Origin: Amycolatopsis iheyensis
GTDB taxonomy: Bacteria; Actinomycetota; Actinomycetes; Mycobacteriales; Pseudonocardiaceae
DNA length: 64,000 bases
Direction: 5' to 3'
NCBI RefSeq assembly: GCF_024703995.1
Contig: NZ_JAMXQV010000003.1
Span: forward strand, 372,001 to 436,000
Below the pieces are notes generated by a model. The model had not been told where the DNA came from. It made no database searches and saw only the letters and a list, made by a program, of their open reading frames with translations. Below are positions 8,140 through 15,996 of this stretch, piece after piece. A program made the position numbers and the translations under genes. Each line of letters begins with the position of its first letter. The stretch's first letter is position 1.

Positions 8140-9237
8140 TCAGAGGTCGACCGTGACCCGGCCTTCGGCGCCGTGCACGCAGGTGCGCACGATCTCGTGG
8201 TGCTTCTCGCTGACGACGTTCGTGCGCAGGTCGCGGATCCGGCCGTCCCGGATCGGCAGCACGCAGGTGTGGCACACCCCGACCCGGCAGCCGAAGGGCA
8301 GGTCGACGCCGGCGTTCTCGCCCGCGACGAGGATCGGGGTGCCCGGCGGGCAGTCCGCGTCGAGGTTGCGGTGGGTGAACCGCACCGTCCCGCCCGATCC
8401 CTCGGCGCCTTCGCCGCCGACGATCGGCTGGAACCGCTCGTGGTGCAGCCGATCGACGTCGCCGTGACGCTTCCAGTGCGCCTGCAGCGCGTCGAGCAGT
8501 TCGCCGGGCCCGCAGGCGTAGCACTCGCGCTCGCGCCAGTCCGGGCACAGCGTGTCCAGCTCGCCGGGGGTGAGCCGGCCGTCGCGGCCGGTGTGGCGCA
8601 GTTCGAGCCGGAAGCCTTCGTGCTGCTTCTCGAGTGTCTCGAGCTCTTCGCCGAAGATGACTTCGCCGGGTTCCCGCGCGGAGTGCACGTGGACGACGTC
8701 GCGCAGGCCGACGCCCGGCGCGAGGTGGCGCAGCATGCTCATCACCGGGGTGACGCCGCTGCCGGCGGTGACGAACAGCAGGCCGCGGTCGAGCTTGCCG
8801 GGCAGGGTGAAGGACCCTTCGACCTCGCCGAGCCGCACGACCTCGCCGGGCCGGGCCCGCTCGACCAGGTACGGCGAGACGACCCCGCCGTCGACCTTCT
8901 TGGGAGTGACCGAAATGAGCCCGTCGGCGCGGTCCGGGCTCGACGTCAGCGAGTAGGCGCGCCAGTGGTGGACGCCGTTGATGACGACACCGAGGCGCAC
9001 GTACTGGCCGGGCCGGTGCCCGATCCAGTCGAACCCCGGCCGGATCAGCACGGTGGCGGCGCCGCCGCGTTCGGGCTCGACGCGTTCGACGCGCCCGCGC
9101 AGCTCCCGGGTCGACCACAACGGGTTGATCAGTTCGAGGTAGTCGTCCGGCCGCAAGGGGGTGAACAGCCAGCGCAGCGCACGCAGCGCCCGCCGTCTCA
9201 ACGGCGACGCCGGAGGGCGCATCCCTACTTCGGCCAT
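8140..9237 (-). CDS. Ferredoxin reductase with 2Fe-2S domain, desaturase electron donor (Rv3230c-like)
   Basis: 365 aa. It has an FNR-type FAD domain (residues ~50-150; RPGQYVRLG and HWRAYSLTSSP bind FAD), an NAD(P)H domain (~150-260; VTAGSGVTPVMSMLRHL and CYACGP) and a C-terminal plant-type ferredoxin domain with cysteines in CRVGVCHTC and a later RTCVHG. This arrangement moves electrons from NAD(P)H through FAD and the cluster to the downstream desaturase. The gene is first in the two-gene operon; a 24-bp palindrome lies 53-76 bases before its start. The MAEVGMRPP start is ATG at 9237. Confident. Confidence 0.92.
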   Translation of the reverse strand: MAEVGMRPPASPLRRRALRALRWLFTPLRPDDYLELINPLWSTRELRGRVERVEPERGGAATVLIRPGFDWIGHRPGQYVRLGVVINGVHHWRAYSLTSSPDRADGLISVTPKKVDGGVVSPYLVERARPGEVVRLGEVEGSFTLPGKLDRGLLFVTAGSGVTPVMSMLRHLAPGVGLRDVVHVHSAREPGEVIFGEELETLEKQHEGFRLELRHTGRDGRLTPGELDTLCPDWRERECYACGPGELLDALQAHWKRHGDVDRLHHERFQPIVGGEGAEGSGGTVRFTHRNLDADCPPGTPILVAGENAGVDLPFGCRVGVCHTCVLPIRDGRIRDLRTNVVSEKHHEIVRTCVHGAEGRVTVDL

Positions 9238-9289
9238 CGTGCACCCCGCTCACCGCGGGTGCCGGACCAGTCGATGGAGGACATGCCTA

Positions 9290-9313
9290 TTGAGTGTACA
9301 AGCGTGCACTCAA
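9290..9313. promoter_or_regulatory. 24-bp palindrome before the reductase-desaturase operon, TetR-type operator
   Basis: Arms TTGAGTGTAC (9290-9299) and GTGCACTCAA (9304-9313) pair at 9 of 10 positions around the 4-base centre AAGC. It lies between the reductase start and the end of the next gene, where the operon promoter must be. The form is typical of TetR-family regulators of lipid genes; none is encoded nearby. Confidence 0.6.
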
Positions 9314-9328
9314 CTCGCAGGATGAGCG

Positions 9329-10561
9329 TCAGACGCGGGCGCCGACCTCGCGGAGGACCGCCCGTGCCGCCCGGGCACCCGAGGCCAGCGCGCCCTGCAG
9401 GGAGCTCGTGTCCCGGTGGTCGCCGCACACGTACAGCCCGTCGTCGAGCCGGACGTCGCGGCGGATGTCGTGCGGCGGGGGCATCGACGGCAGCCCACGG
9501 GCGATCTCGTACCGGCCGAGGAGCGGCCACCCCGCGGCGTCCGTGCGGTACAGCCGGCCCAGCGCCCGCCGCACCTCGGCGTCCGGCAGCGACGTCAACG
9601 CCGACGCGCTGACGAGCGCGCGGTCGCTCGGCGCGTACGTCGGGCAGACCTCGCTGACCACGCTCGTGGTGACGATCGGCCCACCGCGGGCGTCGACGAC
9701 GATGACCGGCTCGGGCAGCGGCGACCGCGGGGGAGCGAAGTACCAGGTCGTCCCGCTGTTCCACCGCGGCTCCGGCGTCCCGGCCAGCCGCGCGGCCGTG
9801 GACCCGTCGGTGGCGACGAGTACCGCCCGCGCCCTCCAGACGTCGCCGCCGGCCGTGCGGACCGCGCCCGGCCGGACTTCCTCGACCGGCGTGTCGAGGT
9901 GCACGGCCGTGGTTGGCAGCCGGCGCGCGAGCTGCCGGGGCAGCTCGCCCATGCCGAGTGCCGGCAGCGACGGCGCGGACCGCAGGAAACTCCGCCACAC
10001 CAGCTGGAAGAAGCGCGCCGACGTGCTGAGCTCGGCCTCGAGGAACACCCCGGACAGGAACGGCCGGAACACGGTTCGCACCGCTCGCTCGGACAGCCCC
10101 GCGTGCCGCAGCTCGTCGAGCGTCGTGCGGTCTTCGCGGTCGACGATCGCCTTCGCCGGACCGGCGGCCACCCGGGCCGACAGCGCGGCGAGCGCGGCCA
10201 GGTCCTTCGCCGACAGGTAGCGGCGGGCGGCGATGTCGCGCAGGGCCCGGGGCACGTCGAGTGGCTGCCCGAGCAGGGAGACGTGGTCGTCGTCGGCCAC
10301 CCGGACCGCGCGCCAGTACCGGCCGAGCCGCAGCGCGTCGACGTCGACCAGGCGCCGGACCGCCGGATAAGCCGGGTTGAGGATCTGGAAGCCCCGGTCG
10401 AGACGGAAGCCGTCGACGACGTCGGTGCGCACGCGCCCGCCGACGTCGTCGTCCGCTTCCAGCACCGCGCAGGGCACGCCCGCCCGATGCAGGTGCGTCG
10501 CGGCGGCCAGGCCCGCGAGGCCGGCTCCGACGATTACGACGTCCGTTTCGTGCTGGGCCAT
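9329..10561 (-). CDS. FAD-dependent amine-oxidase/phytoene-desaturase-like oxidoreductase
   Basis: 410 aa from the ATG at 10561, which has GAAGGAG upstream; an in-frame start at 10621 has none and would lie over the regulator site. The N-terminal Rossmann motif VVIVGAGLAGLAAATHLHRAG and ADDDVGGRVRTD bind FAD. The C-terminal part ends with the usual LYVCGDHRDTSSLQGALASG FAD segment. The protein belongs to the broad amine oxidase/phytoene dehydrogenase group; its substrate cannot be read from sequence. It is divergent from the MerR/cobalamin-domain regulator, and an 11-bp-spaced direct repeat lies between them, so it is a likely target. A role in isoprenoid, carotenoid or light-stress chemistry is inference. 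Confidence 0.82.
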   Translation of the reverse strand: MAQHETDVVIVGAGLAGLAAATHLHRAGVPCAVLEADDDVGGRVRTDVVDGFRLDRGFQILNPAYPAVRRLVDVDALRLGRYWRAVRVADDDHVSLLGQPLDVPRALRDIAARRYLSAKDLAALAALSARVAAGPAKAIVDREDRTTLDELRHAGLSERAVRTVFRPFLSGVFLEAELSTSARFFQLVWRSFLRSAPSLPALGMGELPRQLARRLPTTAVHLDTPVEEVRPGAVRTAGGDVWRARAVLVATDGSTAARLAGTPEPRWNSGTTWYFAPPRSPLPEPVIVVDARGGPIVTTSVVSEVCPTYAPSDRALVSASALTSLPDAEVRRALGRLYRTDAAGWPLLGRYEIARGLPSMPPPHDIRRDVRLDDGLYVCGDHRDTSSLQGALASGARAARAVLREVGARV

Positions 10562-10601
10562 ACGTGCTCCTTCGGCGACCACCCGAGCGGTCCCGGGCAC
10601 T

Positions 10602-10620
10602 TCGATGCAGAATCGATCCA
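10602..10620. promoter_or_regulatory. Direct repeat with 11-bp spacing, candidate MerR/LitR operator
   Basis: TCGATGCA (10602-10609) and TCGATCCA (10613-10620) are direct repeats starting 11 bases apart. They lie between the divergent FAD oxidoreductase and MerR-type regulator genes. The reverse-complement motif recurs before qcrB and tspO. CarH-type regulators bind direct repeats with this spacing. Confidence 0.6.
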
Positions 10621-10653
10621 CTGAGTGTGCGCGTTCACGCGGGAGGAGGCCGG

Positions 10654-11499
10654 ATGAGCGACTTCGCGCGGTCCCTCGGCTCCAACGAGGTGGCGCGGCT
10701 GCTCGGGGTGTCCCAGGTGACCCTGCGCACCTGGGAACAGCGGTACGGCATCGGCGCCGCGGAGCGCGAAGCGAACGGCAGGCGGCGGTACACGCCCGAC
10801 GACGTGGCGCGGCTGCGCCGGATGCGGGCGTTGCGGGCCCAGGGGACCGGCGCCCGGGACGCCGCCCGGCTGGTGCTGGCCCGCTCGGCCGCCGAAACGA
10901 CCGCCGGGCAGCGGCGGGAACGGCTCGCCGAAGCGGCGGACGCGCTCGACCTGGCCCTGATGGGCGGGCTGGTCGAAGACGCGCTCGCCGGTCTGGGCGT
11001 TACCAAGACCTGGACCGAGGTCGTCGCCCCGGTCCTGCGGGCCATCGGCGAACGCTGGGCGCGGCTGGGCGACCGCAACGCCATGGCCGCGGAGTGGGCG
11101 CTGGCGACCGCGGCGTCCGGCGCGGTCGACCGGTACCCGGCGCCGTTGCCCGCCCGCGCCGGGGCGGCCCCGATCGTGTTCGTGTGCGGGCCGGCCGAGC
11201 GCCACGACCTGCCGGTCAAGATGCTCAGCGCCGCACTGAGCGACGACGGCGCGCCGTCGATGTTCCTCGGCGGGCTGGTGTCGGTCGACGTCCTGCGCGT
11301 GGTGTCCGCCCGGTTCACGCCGAGCGAGGTGGTGGTGTGGTCGATGACGGCGCAGTCCGCGGACGTGCGGATCCTGCGGGCCCTGCACGCCGACGGGGTG
11401 CCGGTGCGCCCGGCCGGACCGGGCTGGCGGGGGCTGCCGACGGTGGGCGAGCCGCTGCCACCGTCGTTCGACGGCGCGCTGAGCGCAGTGGGCGGCTGA
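10654..11499 (+). CDS. MerR-family regulator with C-terminal cobalamin-binding-like domain (LitR/CarH type)
   Basis: 281 aa from the ATG at 10654, preceded by GGGAGGAGG at 10641-10649. Residues ~10-75 are a MerR winged helix (SNEVARLLGVSQVTLRTWEQRYG, RRRYTPDDVARLRRM). The rest matches the helical plus B12-binding module of CarH/LitR light-dependent repressors (WTEVVAPVLRAIGERW..., then FVCGPAERHDLPVKML). In CarH, adenosylcobalamin holds the tetramer on DNA in the dark and light releases it. Here the cobalamin His is kept in ERHDLP, but its usual Gly is Pro, and the W-x9-EH motif is changed (EW, wider spacing), so the light chemistry may differ or be lost. Neighbours with the same repeat motif are likely targets. 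Confidence 0.82.
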   Translation: MSDFARSLGSNEVARLLGVSQVTLRTWEQRYGIGAAEREANGRRRYTPDDVARLRRMRALRAQGTGARDAARLVLARSAAETTAGQRRERLAEAADALDLALMGGLVEDALAGLGVTKTWTEVVAPVLRAIGERWARLGDRNAMAAEWALATAASGAVDRYPAPLPARAGAAPIVFVCGPAERHDLPVKMLSAALSDDGAPSMFLGGLVSVDVLRVVSARFTPSEVVVWSMTAQSADVRILRALHADGVPVRPAGPGWRGLPTVGEPLPPSFDGALSAVGG

Positions 11500-11683
11500 C
11501 CGCCGGCACGGCCGTGTTCTCCACGACGACGGCTGTCCACAGTGGTCAGCAGCAGGACGGAGTGGACGGTCGGCGCGACCACGGCCTACGCCGGCGAATC
11601 CCATGGCAGCCAGGCGAAGCTGGTCGTCGTGGCCACGACCGAAAGCGGCGCCGCGCCGCCGCCGGCGACGCGTCGGGCGAGAG

Positions 11684-13252
11684 TCACCGCCGGCCCCGAT
11701 TCAGCGCCCGGGTCTCCTCGGCCGGGTCGGGGCTCAGCAGCGAGCCCGGGACGGCGTGCCCGGCCGAACCCAGCTTGTTCATCTTCTTCGGCACCGGCGC
11801 ACCCTGGTATTCGAGCGCCTTCGCGGCCAGCGGCTGGTGGATCTCGACGAACTCGCCGTGCGGCAGCCGCTTGATGATGCCGGTCTCGATGCCGTGCGCC
11901 AGCACCTCGCGATCCGCGCGTTGCAGGCCGACGCACAGCCGGTAGGTGACGAAGTAGGCCATCGGCGGGCCCAGGAGCAGGCCGATGCGACCCGCCCAGG
12001 TCATGGCGTTGAGCGAAATGTCGAACTGGACGGCGAGGATGTCGTTGAAGCTCGACAGCGTCAGCACGAGGAAGAACGTGAGTGACATCGCCCCGATGGC
12101 GGTGCGGACCGGCACGTCACGCGGGCGTTGCAGCAGGTTGTGGTGCGCTGTGTCGCCGGTGAGGCGCCGCTCGATGAACGGGTAGCTCAGCAGGAGCGTC
12201 ACGAGGACGGCGATGCCGATCGCGCCGGCGAAGAACACCGGCGGGATCGTGTACTTGCCGAGGTAGACCTCCCACGGCGGCCACACGCGCAGGAGCCCGT
12301 CGGCCCACCCCATGTACCAGTCCGGCTGGGACCCGGCGGAGACCTGGGAAGGGTTGTACGGGCCGAAGTTCCACACCGGGTTGATCTGGAACAACCCCGA
12401 CATCAACGCCAGCACCCCGATGACCAGGGTGAAGAACGCCCCGCCCTTCAACGCGAAGTACGGCATGATCCGCACGCCGACGACGTTGGTCTCCTTGCGC
12501 CGCACCCCCGGGAACTGGGTGTGCTTCTGATACCACACCAGCGCCAGGTGCACCCCGACCAGCGCCAGCATGATGCCCGGCAGCAGCAGGATGTGCAGCG
12601 TGTACAGCCGCGGGATGATCTGATCCCCCGGGAACTCGCCACCGAAGAGCGCCCAGTGGATCCACGTGCCGATCACCGGCACCGACAACACGATCCCCGA
12701 CAGCGTCGCGCGGATACCGGTGCCCGAGAGCAGGTCATCGGGCAGGGAGTAGCCGAAGAAGCCTTCGAAGCAGCCCAGGATCAGCAGCAGCCCGCCGATC
12801 ACCCAGTTGGCCTCACGCGGACGCCGGAACGCGCCGGTGAAGAAGATCCGCAGCATGTGCACGGCCATCGACGCCACGAAGATCAGCGCGGCCCAGTGGT
12901 GCAGCTGCCGCATGAACAGCCCGCCACGGACGTCGAAGGAGAGGTCCAGGGTGGTGCGGAAGGCCTGCGACATCTCCAGGCCCTGCAGGTTCTTGAAGCT
13001 GCCGTGGTAGACGACCTCCTGCATGGAGGGGTCGAAGAACAACGTCAGGTAGACGCCGGTGAGCAGCAGGATGATGAAGCTGTAGAGCGCGATCTCGCCC
13101 AGCAGGAACGACCAGTGGGTCGGGAACACCTTGTTCAGCTGGTGCCGCAGGCCCTTGGCCAGGTGGTACCGCTGGTCGGCGTTGTTCGCGGCGTCGCCCA
13201 ACGCCTTCTCGACCGGGCTCGACCCCTTGGTCGGCGTGGTGAGTGAGCTCAT
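11684..13252 (-). CDS. qcrB: Orphan cytochrome bc1 cytochrome b subunit (QcrB paralogue)
   Basis: 522 aa from the ATG at 13252 with GAGGTG upstream; longer starts at 13294 and 13336 would cover the operator repeats. It has the actinobacterial QcrB form: [20 protein letters not shown] and [32 protein letters not shown] carry the haem-ligand histidines of the four-helix bundle, and QPDWYMGW stands for the quinol-site PEWY. About eight membrane helices and a ~100-residue C-terminal tail follow the usual layout. In actinobacteria qcrB normally lies in a qcrCAB operon; neither qcrC nor qcrA is here, so this is probably a second copy. It is divergent from tspO with shared repeats between them, suggesting control by the nearby MerR protein. 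Confidence 0.9.
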   Translation of the reverse strand: MSSLTTPTKGSSPVEKALGDAANNADQRYHLAKGLRHQLNKVFPTHWSFLLGEIALYSFIILLLTGVYLTLFFDPSMQEVVYHGSFKNLQGLEMSQAFRTTLDLSFDVRGGLFMRQLHHWAALIFVASMAVHMLRIFFTGAFRRPREANWVIGGLLLILGCFEGFFGYSLPDDLLSGTGIRATLSGIVLSVPVIGTWIHWALFGGEFPGDQIIPRLYTLHILLLPGIMLALVGVHLALVWYQKHTQFPGVRRKETNVVGVRIMPYFALKGGAFFTLVIGVLALMSGLFQINPVWNFGPYNPSQVSAGSQPDWYMGWADGLLRVWPPWEVYLGKYTIPPVFFAGAIGIAVLVTLLLSYPFIERRLTGDTAHHNLLQRPRDVPVRTAIGAMSLTFFLVLTLSSFNDILAVQFDISLNAMTWAGRIGLLLGPPMAYFVTYRLCVGLQRADREVLAHGIETGIIKRLPHGEFVEIHQPLAAKALEYQGAPVPKKMNKLGSAGHAVPGSLLSPDPAEETRALNRGRR

Positions 13253-13320
13253 CGGCACCTCGCTTCCGGCTCGGCCGATCTCTTCGATGGTCACCCCGGT
13301 GAAGGTGGCCCGCGCGGTCG

Positions 13321-13339
13321 TGCATCGAAGATGCATCGC
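13321..13339. promoter_or_regulatory. Direct repeat with 11-bp spacing between qcrB and tspO
   Basis: TGCATCGA (13321-13328) and TGCATCGC (13332-13339) repeat with an 11-base period. They are the reverse complement of the pair at 10602-10620. The pair lies about 70 bases upstream of qcrB. Confidence 0.6.
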
Positions 13340-13396
13340 AGTTACCGGTCAAGAACGGCGGAACCGCCCGTTCGCGTCTAGGGTTTGCAGAGACAG

Positions 13397-13415
13397 CGCG
13401 TCGGATCTGCATCGG
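13397..13415. promoter_or_regulatory. Third, weaker direct repeat pair just upstream of tspO
   Basis: TGCATCGG (13408-13415) with a degenerate copy CGCGTCGG (13397-13404) 11 bases before it, in the same orientation as the qcrB-side pair. It ends 13 bases before the tspO start codon. Confidence 0.45.
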
Positions 13416-13428
13416 AAGAGAGTCCCGG

Positions 13429-13905
13429 ATGACCACAGTGCACCGCTCCGCTCCGGCCCCGCTGGTGCTGGCGGGGTTCGTCGCCGCGGTGGCCGTCGTG
13501 GCCGCGGTGGGCAGCCTGGCCGCGACGCAGTCACGCGCCGTCTACTCCGGGTTGACCCAGCCGCCGTGGGCGCCGCCGTCGTGGCTGTTCGGTCCCGTGT
13601 GGACGGTGCTGTACCTGCTGATCGCGTTGTCCGGCTGGCTGTTCTGGCGCACCGGCGCCCCGCGGCGCGAGTTCGGCTGGTACGCGGCCGGTCTGGCGCT
13701 CAACATGGCCTGGACCCCGCTGTTCTTCGCCGCCGGCGCCTACACCGTCGCCCTGGTGGAGATCCTCCTGCTCGACGCCGTGATCGTGGCGACGGCGCTG
13801 GTGTTCCGGCGCCGCTCGGCCGCGGCCGCCGCGCTCCAGCTGCCCTACCTGGCGTGGACCCTCTTCGCGACGGCGCTCAACGCCGCCATCGTCGTGCTGA
13901 ACTGA
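13429..13905 (+). CDS. tspO: TspO/MBR-family tryptophan-rich sensory protein
   Basis: 158 aa with five predicted membrane helices, the normal size for TspO. Recognisable parts are YSGLTQPPWAPPSWLFGPVWTVLY in the first loop and helix II, and LNMAWTPLFFA and LLLDAVIVAT later. Bacterial TspO binds porphyrins and sterol-like ligands in the membrane and has been linked to tetrapyrrole, light and stress responses. Here it is divergent from an orphan qcrB, near a cobalamin-type MerR regulator, and just downstream of repeats matching that regulator's own promoter, which fits a light- or tetrapyrrole-linked regulon. The SDR gene follows after 5 bases, probably in the same transcript. Confidence 0.9.
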   Translation: MTTVHRSAPAPLVLAGFVAAVAVVAAVGSLAATQSRAVYSGLTQPPWAPPSWLFGPVWTVLYLLIALSGWLFWRTGAPRREFGWYAAGLALNMAWTPLFFAAGAYTVALVEILLLDAVIVATALVFRRRSAAAAALQLPYLAWTLFATALNAAIVVLN

Positions 13906-13910
13906 TCGGA

Positions 13911-14849
13911 GTGCCCGAGTTGCTGCTCGACACCGTCCTCGATCGAGCCGTCGTCGGCTACTCGCGCCTGGGTTACGCGGTGCGCCGGCGCACGTGGGCG
14001 GCGGACGACCCCGCGCCGGACGCGCTGCGCGGCCGTGTCGCGCTGGTGACCGGCGAGAGTTCCGGGCTGGGCGAAGCGACGGCCACCGGTCTGGCCCGCC
14101 TCGGCGCCGAGGTGGTGCTGGTGGTGCGCGACCTCGGTCGCGGCGAGCAGGCACTCGCCCGGGTGCGCGCGCAGGTGCCGGCGGCGAAGGTCCGGACGGC
14201 TCGCTGCGACGTCTCCGATTTCGCTTCGGTGCGCGAATTCGCGGCCCGGGAGTCCCGAGTGGACGTTCTGGTGCACAACGCGGGGGTGTTGCCGCCGGAG
14301 CGCCGGGAGAGCGTCGACGGGCACGAGATCACCTTCGCCACGCACGTCCTCGGCCCGTTGCTGCTGACCGAGCTGCTGCGGCCGGCGTTGCGCGCGGCCG
14401 AGGACGGCCGGGTGATCTTCGTGTCCTCAGGCGGGATGTACACCCAGCGCCTCGCCGTCGACGACGCCGAATACCGGACCGGGACCTATCGCGGCGCCAC
14501 AGCGTACGCGCGCACCAAGCGGATGCAGGTCGAGCTGACCCCGGTGCTCGCCGAACGCTGGCGGCCGGACGGCATCGCCGTGCACAGCACGCACCCCGGC
14601 TGGGCGGACACCCCGGGTCTGGCCGACTCGCTCCCGGCGTTCCGGCGGCTCGTCGGGCCCGCGCTGCGCACGGCGGCGGAGGGCGCGGACACGGCGGTCT
14701 GGCTGGCGGCGACCCGGCCGGGACCGCCACCGGGCCGGTTCTGGCACGACCGCCGCGCGCGCCCGGCACACCTGCTGCCCGGCACCCGGCCGCCGGCCGG
14801 TGACCCGGAGCGGCTGCTGCGCGACTGCCTGGCGGCCGTGGGCCGGTGA
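13911..14849 (+). CDS. Short-chain dehydrogenase (DHRS12-like)
   Basis: 312 aa from the GTG at 13911, 5 bases after the tspO stop; there is only a weak RBS (CGGAG). An N-terminal extension of ~40 residues precedes the Rossmann motif VTGESSGLGEATA. NAG (VLVHNAGVLP), the catalytic Ser (VSSGGMY) and YARTK complete the SDR active site. The C-terminal region (HSTHPGWADTPGLADSLPAF) resembles SDRs of the DHRS12 group. The substrate is not evident; the cluster suggests a lipid or isoprenoid. It overlaps the next gene by 4 bases. Confidence 0.82.
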   Translation: MPELLLDTVLDRAVVGYSRLGYAVRRRTWAADDPAPDALRGRVALVTGESSGLGEATATGLARLGAEVVLVVRDLGRGEQALARVRAQVPAAKVRTARCDVSDFASVREFAARESRVDVLVHNAGVLPPERRESVDGHEITFATHVLGPLLLTELLRPALRAAEDGRVIFVSSGGMYTQRLAVDDAEYRTGTYRGATAYARTKRMQVELTPVLAERWRPDGIAVHSTHPGWADTPGLADSLPAFRRLVGPALRTAAEGADTAVWLAATRPGPPPGRFWHDRRARPAHLLPGTRPPAGDPERLLRDCLAAVGR

Positions 14850-15373
14850 GCGCGGCTCCGCTGGTGATCACCCTCGCCGTCGACGAGCAGACGCAGGCGT
14901 CGTGGGACGAGTTGCGGCGGAGGTGGTTCCCGCCGGCCCGCCTGGTCGTCGGCGCGCACCTCACGCTGTTCCACGCGCTGCCCGGCGAGCACGAGGAAGC
15001 GGTGCTCGCCGAGTGCACGGCCCAGGTCGGCGCGACCGACCCCTTCACGTTCGAGGTCGACGGCGCCCGGTCGCTGGGCCGCGGCGTCGCGCTCGTGGTG
15101 CGTTCGCCGGAGCTGCTGACCCTGCACGCGCGGTTGCGGCGCCGGTGGGCGGAGTGGCTGACCCCGCAGGACCGGCAGCCGTTGAGGCCGCACGTCACGG
15201 TGCAGAACAAGGTCACCGCCGAGGTGGCGGCGGAGACCCTTGCGGTGCTGCGCGAGGAAACCGGGCCGCCGGCTGGGCTGGCGACCGGGCTTGCGGTGTG
15301 GCGTTATCTGGGCGGGCCGTGGGAGCCGGTCGGGCTGTTCGGGTTCGGACCGGGGTCGTTCGGCGGCCGGTGA
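14846..15373 (+). CDS. 2'-5' RNA ligase-type 2H phosphoesterase
   Basis: 175 aa. Two H-x-T/V motifs, HLTLFHAL and HVTVQNKV, are the catalytic histidines of the 2H phosphoesterase superfamily, which includes bacterial LigT/ThpR and cyclic-phosphodiesterases acting on RNA ends or cyclic nucleotides. The GTG start overlaps the SDR stop by 4 bases, so it ends the tspO-SDR operon. The 3' end has been copied: the last ~55 bases recur 90 bases downstream, and a third decayed copy follows. Assignment to the superfamily is good; the exact substrate is unknown. Confidence 0.8.
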   Translation: MSAAPLVITLAVDEQTQASWDELRRRWFPPARLVVGAHLTLFHALPGEHEEAVLAECTAQVGATDPFTFEVDGARSLGRGVALVVRSPELLTLHARLRRRWAEWLTPQDRQPLRPHVTVQNKVTAEVAAETLAVLREETGPPAGLATGLAVWRYLGGPWEPVGLFGFGPGSFGGR

Positions 15374-15466
15374 GCGGGCTGCCGCGGTGCTGTGCGAGGA
15401 ACCCGGCCGTGGGAGCCGGTCGGGCTGTTCGGGTTCGGACCGGGGTCGTTCGGCGGCCGCTGAGCG
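15315..15466. repeat. Imperfect tandem duplication of the 3' end of the 2H phosphoesterase gene
   Basis: Bases 15315-15369 recur at 15405-15459 (90-base offset, identical across that stretch), and the match continues with a G/C change into the stop region TGAGCGG. A further short copy (CGGGCTGCTCCGGTTCGGAC) follows near 15470. The first copy is coding and the later ones lie outside the frame. Confidence 0.85.
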
Positions 15467-15495
15467 GCTGCGGGCTGCTCCGGTTCGGACCGGCT

Positions 15496-15996
15496 TCACT
15501 CCGCGGCCGGTGACCGGCGAGCGGCGTCCACAGTGGCCTGTCGCAACAGTGTCAGCGCTTGCTTGGCCGCCAAGGTGAACAGCCCCATGGTGATGTCCGG
15601 CTGGCCGAACACCACGAGCAGCAGCGACCCTTCGACCGGGAACACGCACACGTAGCCCGAACTGCCCTCGAACATCGCGCAGCGGGGTTCGCCGATTCCC
15701 GCCTGGGCGGTGAACTGCGTCGCGAGCCCGGCCGCCGCCGCCGACATCGCGGCGACACTGTCGGCTTCCACCGTCGTCGTGTCGCCGGCCAGGACCAGGC
15801 CGTCGTGGGTGGCCACCAGCAGACCGGCCACCTGGTCGACCTGGTCCCGGATCCTGCTCAGCGTCTCGAGCGTCCGGTCGGCGTCGAGGGGCGGCCGCAT
15901 GACCGTCCGGTCCTGCGGCGGAACCGGGTTCACCACCGGTTGGCGGACCGGCAGCGGTGCGCGGAAGGACTGGTTGTGGGTGTCGGCACTCGTCAT
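15496..15996 (-). CDS. Roadblock/LC7 domain protein
   Basis: 166 aa. After a ~40-residue Pro-rich leader, the roadblock fold is seen in RTLETLSRIRDQVDQVAGLLVATHDGLVLAG, AAMSAAAAGLATQFT and LLLVVFGQPDITMGLFTLAAKQAL. Roadblock proteins serve as partners of small Ras-like GTPases and, in actinomycete conservons, sit beside a sensor kinase, a DUF742 protein and a GTPase. Here only a second roadblock-like gene is present upstream, overlapping by 4 bases. The pair might regulate a GTPase or kinase encoded elsewhere. Confidence 0.8.
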   Translation of the reverse strand: MTSADTHNQSFRAPLPVRQPVVNPVPPQDRTVMRPPLDADRTLETLSRIRDQVDQVAGLLVATHDGLVLAGDTTTVEADSVAAMSAAAAGLATQFTAQAGIGEPRCAMFEGSSGYVCVFPVEGSLLLVVFGQPDITMGLFTLAAKQALTLLRQATVDAARRSPAAE

